A stretch of 64,000 nt of DNA, from contig JACSVZ010000007.1 of assembly GCA_014706295.1 (NCBI GenBank), positions 7,990,808 to 8,054,807 of the forward strand. Reading direction: 5' to 3'. The notes below the pieces were generated by a model. The model did not search any database and was not told the origin of the DNA. It saw only the letters and a list, made by a program, of their open reading frames with translations. This DNA is from Lycocorax pyrrhopterus obiensis (taxonomy: Eukaryota > Chordata > Aves > Passeriformes > Paradisaeidae). Positions 59,280-64,000 of this stretch are shown here, piece after piece. The position numbers and the translations under genes were made by a program. Within the stretch, counting starts at the first letter, position 1. Every line of letters begins with the position of its first letter.

Positions 59280-59960
59280 CGGGCCTATAAGGAAGTGCGC
59301 CCACCGCCCCCGCAGTCTCCTCCCGCCCGCCGCTCCCGTGCGCGGCGACACCGGTTACGTGGCCCTGCACGGGCACAGTGCGGAGCGAGGCCACCGCGCC
59401 GCGACCGAGCTCTCCGCGGAGCCCGTGCAGTACCACGCCATCCCCATCACCGCGGCTCCGGGCGTGCGGGCCGCGGGAGTCACCGAAATGGCAGCAGCGG
59501 GGCGATCCGTGGAGGCCGCCATGCTGTAACGACACATGGGGGCGCCATGTTGTACGGAGCTGGGGGCAGCCATCCCGTACGGCGCCAATGTGTCGTCACG
59601 GGCGCGGGGCGGGCAGTTGGATTTGAACGGGGCGGCGGCGACCGGGGAGCGGGAACGGGGACCGGGGACCCGGAAACCGGGATTCGGGAGCGGGGGTCCC
59701 CGAGCGGGAGGTAAGAGCAGCCGAGGGGCCCGGCGAGCGCAGGAAGCGGCGCGGGAGCGGCGGCGGCCGTTGCCAGGGGCCGGGGCGGGTGGAAGGAGCG
59801 CGGGAGAAGGCGGGGGGAGAAGATCGGCGCTGCCCCGGGAGCGGCCTCGGGATCGGCTGGATGGAAGGAGGGCTGAGGCGGTGCCACCTGCGGTGGGCGC
59901 GGAGCGTGTGGGGAGCCCCCCGATAAGGGCGGTGCGGATCGATCCGAGGTAGTTAACGTC
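59280..59960 (+). promoter_or_regulatory. CpG-island promoter and non-coding exon 1 of KNL1
   Basis: GC-rich block with a CCAAT box (59585-59589), a CRE-like CGTCACG (59594-59600), GGGCGGGC, and a CHR-type TTTGAA (59622-59627). A strong donor (GCGGGAG|GTAAGAGC) ends the presumed non-coding exon 1 at 59710. CCAAT boxes plus a CHR element are the usual layout of genes switched on in G2/M, which fits a kinetochore gene. Confidence 0.6.
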
Positions 59961-60311
59961 TGGGGAGCGTGTTAATGTGGTGTGATTAATGATAGAGGTG
60001 ATTAATACGGGGTTGGTGATCGATAAGTGATTGGCGCCTGGGCTGTGTGGGCGGCAAAGCGAGGGCGCGGGGACAAAAAGAGACGGTAAAAGAGAGTATG
60101 TCGGCTCATCCTAATGGGGAAGAGGCCGAGGAGTTGAGGAAGGTGGTTGGGAAGTCAATTTCAGATGAATATCCCCAATAGCAGAGTGATTAAGGCTTTT
60201 GTAGCTCCAGGCTTATCTCCCCCAGTGATTTCCCCTGTCTCTCCCTTCGTTGTGTGTTCAGTCTGACTGAGAGTGGGTTTAGATGGCGTATTGGGAAGAA
60301 ATTGTTCCCTC

Positions 60312-60711
60312 TGTTAGGAAAATTAATTCACGACGCCAGAGGTTTGTGTCCAAAAAGGAGACCGAGGGGTCCCGCAGCTTTATTCATTAATAAAGGAAGA
60401 GGCCATGGGGCATTTTCCATGGGGTCTCTCAAATTGCTGGAGAACCCAGCCTCCTTTTCATCCTAATTTCCCTTTCCCCATAGGCTGAGGTACTTGAGAG
60501 GTACAGACTTCCCGAATCTCCTGATAGAGACCCTCTTCTAATGTGCACGGCCCTGTCCCCTCTTTTTCTTTGTGTCTTAGTTCTTTTTCTCTAAGTCCAG
60601 GAATTTAGCAGGGCCTTGGATAAGCAACAGTTTGTGTCAGTAACATTCTCCTGTTGCTTAACTCACCTGTCAGTCCCTGCCTTAGGCAGACTCACAGTTT
60701 GTAAAAACACA
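60312..60711 (-). mobile_element. Solo LTR of an endogenous retrovirus
   Basis: 400-bp element beginning TGTTAGG and ending AACACA (TG...CA), flanked on both sides by the 6-bp duplication TCCCTC (60306-60311 and 60712-60717). On the minus strand it has AATAAA (60379-60384) followed by a GC-rich R/U5-like end, so it is reverse to KNL1. A 6-bp duplication is typical of class II (alpha- or beta-like) elements. No internal retroviral genes are present. Confidence 0.85.
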
Positions 60712-61193
60712 TCCCTCTTATTCCTTTCAGGAGGGTTTTAAGAAAATTGAGCCAGGCTCTTCTGGCTGTATCTAGAGAAGGAACAAGAAACAGCAGGTAC
60801 AAGCTGAAATTCAGTTGAGAGGGAAAATGTCTTGTATATGTCAGAGCTAACATTGTCTTGGATAAGGTTTGATCTCATTTATCTCCCAGCATTTACCAGA
60901 ATCTTAACTTTAAATAAAAGGTCAGTTAACCAGTAATACTTAAACTGTTAGCACAGCTGTTTTCTAATAAACAATAGGAAATATATGTCTAATGTGAATA
61001 TAACAGGAGAACATGGGCTTGAGAGGCCTGTTGTACTTCAGAGCATTTCTGTGGCTGGAGAAGGACAGAGAGCAAAAAACACAGCATCAAAAGCTAATGG
61101 CCGCTTGTGGGTTTATGCAGTTTTCCTACTGAGGTTCATTAATGGTTTTGAATTTTGGTGCTGTATTTTATAGGAAAAGCGCATCCTTCAGCA

Positions 61194-64000
61194 ATGGACA
61201 AGATTTACACGGACTCTAACATGGAAAAGTGAGTTGGAACCCTCTGAAAATTTTACTGTGGTACAAATATTGCTCTTCGGAGGCAAAACTTTTCTTAATG
61301 CACTTCAACATCCCTTGAATGAAGTGTGTTTTCCATTGTGAAGAAGACCAGGGAGTTTCTTTGGTGTTTGGTGAGGGGATTTCATAGTGATGGATTGTCA
61401 GGAGATGAATTGACCATGGGATTAGGGGGCAATCTACTGAGTTTTCCGAAGCTTATTCTGGGAACCAGTGCTGAAATTGTCAATCTGTTCCAAGTATGTT
61501 GTTTATTTAATTTCACACTTGTAAAAATAGAAGAGAAATCAATTTATTAACCTCAAAACCATGGCAGGACCATTCAGGAAACACACCTTGGTGCAATTTT
61601 GTGCCCTCATACTGATGCCTGGAAATAGAACACAGACTTTTCCAGACAATATAACGATAATATAGAAGTAAACCTTTACTTGAAAGCCTTCAGGTACACA
61701 ATATGGTGAAAAATACTGCCCCAAATTAGTTCCTTACAATTGATAAGATCAGGCAATTAGAACATCTGACCAATATTGTCCAATTAGAGGAGCAGTTGGT
61801 TAGGTAATCTCCCCCCTGAGTTCTGCCCTACCTTTCTACCCTACCCTACCTTTATTATGCCTGTGATTACATGATGCAAAATAAAATGTCCTTGGAGAAA
61901 TAACAGGCAAGACTAGAAAAAAATGTAGGAATGTGTCAATAAGCACCTGTTCACTGTGGGAAGAAAGGTGGGAAAGTACTAGAAGTTACACTGAGGCACT
62001 TAACAGTCTACAAAGCTACAAATACATGAAGATTACATAAAAGCTAAAAAACTTTAGGCATCAATACCTGTTTCCCTTTTTCCCCTGCAGTGATAACACA
62101 GAGCACATCAGAGGGAAGCGACTGTCCTCCGTGAGTAACTTACAGCATTCCTCGAAATAAAACGGTGTGAGGGGCGAAAGAAGCCAAGAGAAGCTCAAAG
62201 AGGAACTTGATTTCTCTTGGGAATTGAAGCAAAGCATTCCGAAAGAGCCTGTTAGACTGAGAGGATTGACTGGGGCACTGCTGGCTCTTAGAAACTCTCT
62301 CCAGCTAAGAAACCAGCTCTTGGAGCTGCAGCTGATATCTCAGCTATTGTATTTTCTTTCAGATTTTAAAGGCTCCGCGAAATCCTCTGGATGATCTGGG
62401 AAATGGGAATGAAATGACCCAGGTAGGTCTATCAAGCCCTTTCCTACCGATGCTCCCCAGTGTTCTGCTGATTAAACTGTGTCACTGGAATAAGGCAGGT
62501 GGTTTTAATGCAGCGTTTTTGGTAATAATATTGATACAGCACTTTTGTTTGGTTTTGTGTTCCTTGGAGAGCTGTGCCTGTCATGGGTAGCAACCTGGTG
62601 TGTTCTTTATTGGCAGGACATCCATGTAGAGAGACGCCGGAGGAGCTCGCGCAGGGTCAGCTTCGCCAACACCATCAAGTGAGGGAGCTGAAGGGTGCAC
62701 ACCTACGTCTCTTCTTTAGCCATAAAATGCAGGGAATAATTCCTCCCCCTAAAACTGTCCTCACTGAGTAATCACAAATGACTGCAAGCAGCAGCAGGAT
62801 TATTATATGGAGTTGGGTTGAACCCTGAGAGCCATTATTCATTTTCTTTTCCCAGCTGAAAAAATCCCCAGTTTAGTGAAATTAATATATTTGGAAATTT
62901 TTGTTTTCCTTTCAATTTCCATTCATACATCTAAAGTGTCATAATGACATCTTCTCCCTGAAAAATACAGTTGGGTTCAGAACACTTCAGGCTTTTGATA
63001 TCTCTCCCCATTCAGAACATGTAGAAAAGATTGAAATTAGTGCTGATTTTTTTTTTCATTTGCTTTTAGAGATGGTTTTGTGTTTTCAAAAACTGGTGGT
63101 TTTGTTCTTAGTTGCAGAGTCTTCCAGCGAGATCTTAAGAACAGCACATCAGAGACAGAAAATACAGGTAGAACTCCTTTTTCTTTTCCTGACAGGATTC
63201 CCAGATTCCCCAGACTATTAGCAACAAGATTTTAGCTTGAATTTAAGAAATCAGAACTTTTCCATTTGGGGAAGGAAGAACATGTTCAGGTCTTTATCCT
63301 GGGCTAGCTGAAAACCCCTTAGTCACAGAGTTTTTGCCATGAGAAGACACATTAAGAGTGAGAACTTCAGAACATTCTTTTCTGGGCAGTTCACTCTTGT
63401 CTCAATGTTTTATTGAATCAGAATCATGTGGGTTGGGCAAAACCTTTAAGTAATCAAGTACAAATGTGATCATGCTTCTTACACTGTAATTTTGTAATTT
63501 TCTTATTTTTAGGGTGTTCAGCAGATGAGAAGGATGACACCTTGACTAATCAGTAAGTATTACGTCTGATAGATATTTGTTATGATTCAATGTTTATTAC
63601 CAAACTTTTTCCTCAGAAGAAGATAAAGCATTAGTCTGGACTCAAAGTTCTTGTAGATAAAACACAATGATGGGATCTGTAAAATTAAAATGACTTGGTG
63701 GTAAAATAACAGATAATAACAGACTTTGTATGTGAGAAGGGGAATTTCATAGAACCATAGATTCTATGAAAAATAAAGAATTAATCTTTTCTTGTCATTG
63801 AAGAATTACAGTCCCCCTGTAGGTTAAACAGTGGTTTGTGGCATAACAGTTAATTTCATGGGAAAAATAAGATTGTGACTCAAATTAGAATGTATTGAAG
63901 ACAAATAAGCAGCGTCTGGTGTCTGCTGCCTGGACTCACATGAGCTCTGCCACGGAATTCTGCACAACACAATTCTCTGCCTCTTCAGTTTATTGATGAA
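61194..64000 (+). CDS. KNL1: KNL1, kinetochore scaffold 1 (5' coding exons, continues past window)
   Basis: Six coding exons: 61194-61228 (exon from 61174), 62091-62130, 62363-62422, 62617-62678, 63118-63167 and 63513-63552, all GT-AG with matching phases; 95 complete codons plus two bases of the next are present. KNL1 is the outer-kinetochore scaffold of the KMN network, which binds microtubules and recruits BUB1, BUBR1 and BUB3. Only its N-terminal part is here. It contains the two PP1 docking motifs: SILK at residues 25-28 (RLSSILKAPRNPL) and RVSF at 58-61 (RRRSSRRVSFANTIKVFQ). Aurora B phosphorylation of these motifs blocks PP1 in other vertebrates. The start MDKIYT is the first ATG of the exon and sits where the human protein begins. 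The BUB-recruiting MELT repeats and the C-terminal RWD domains lie to the right. Confidence 0.95.
63418..63466 (-). mobile_element. Possible decayed CR1 tail in KNL1 intron
   Basis: GAATCAGAATCATGTGGGTT followed by GGGCAAAACCTTTAAGTAAT resembles a reverse CR1 3' end, but it is short and diverged. Confidence 0.45.

Overview
The window is vertebrate nuclear DNA, almost certainly from a bird. It carries more than a dozen CR1 LINE fragments of the avian type (3' tails resembling ATTCTGTGATT, 5'-truncated), compact genes with GT-AG introns, GC-rich CpG-island promoters, and a gene order (BAHD1, CHST14, CCDC32, RPUSD2, KNL1) that I recall from human 15q15. I cannot name the species.

Layout. 1-11749 (+): the 3' two thirds of BAHD1, a heterochromatin protein, in six exons. 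11750-25690: its 3' UTR and a long non-coding interval with CR1 pieces next to the following promoter. 25877-26953 (+): single-exon CHST14 (dermatan 4-O-sulfotransferase), with a 3' UTR to about 28010. 28010-36900: non-coding, with CR1 fragments and microsatellites. 38357-39442 (-): an intact seven-transmembrane receptor of the prolactin-releasing-peptide receptor family, with a likely upstream non-coding exon in a CpG island near 40670. 45455-48334 (-): CCDC32, sharing a CCAAT-rich bidirectional promoter with 48892-51960 (+), a PCMT1-like isoaspartyl methyltransferase. 52869-55889 (+): RPUSD2, a pseudouridine synthase. 59179-59260 (-): tRNA-Ser(GCT). 61194 to the right edge (+): the 5' coding exons of KNL1, the kinetochore scaffold. 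A 400-bp solo LTR with a 6-bp target-site duplication lies in KNL1 intron 1.

These genes do not form one pathway; they are a conserved synteny block of mostly housekeeping genes. The most interesting item is the methyltransferase. It combines an N-terminal signal-peptide-like extension with a C-terminal RDDL tetrapeptide, which suggests an endoplasmic-reticulum protein-repair enzyme. I know of no gene at the matching human position. A possible second terminal exon would replace the RDDL tail. I saw no CRISPR array, operon or other prokaryote-type system, and nothing I would call a wholly new multi-gene system.
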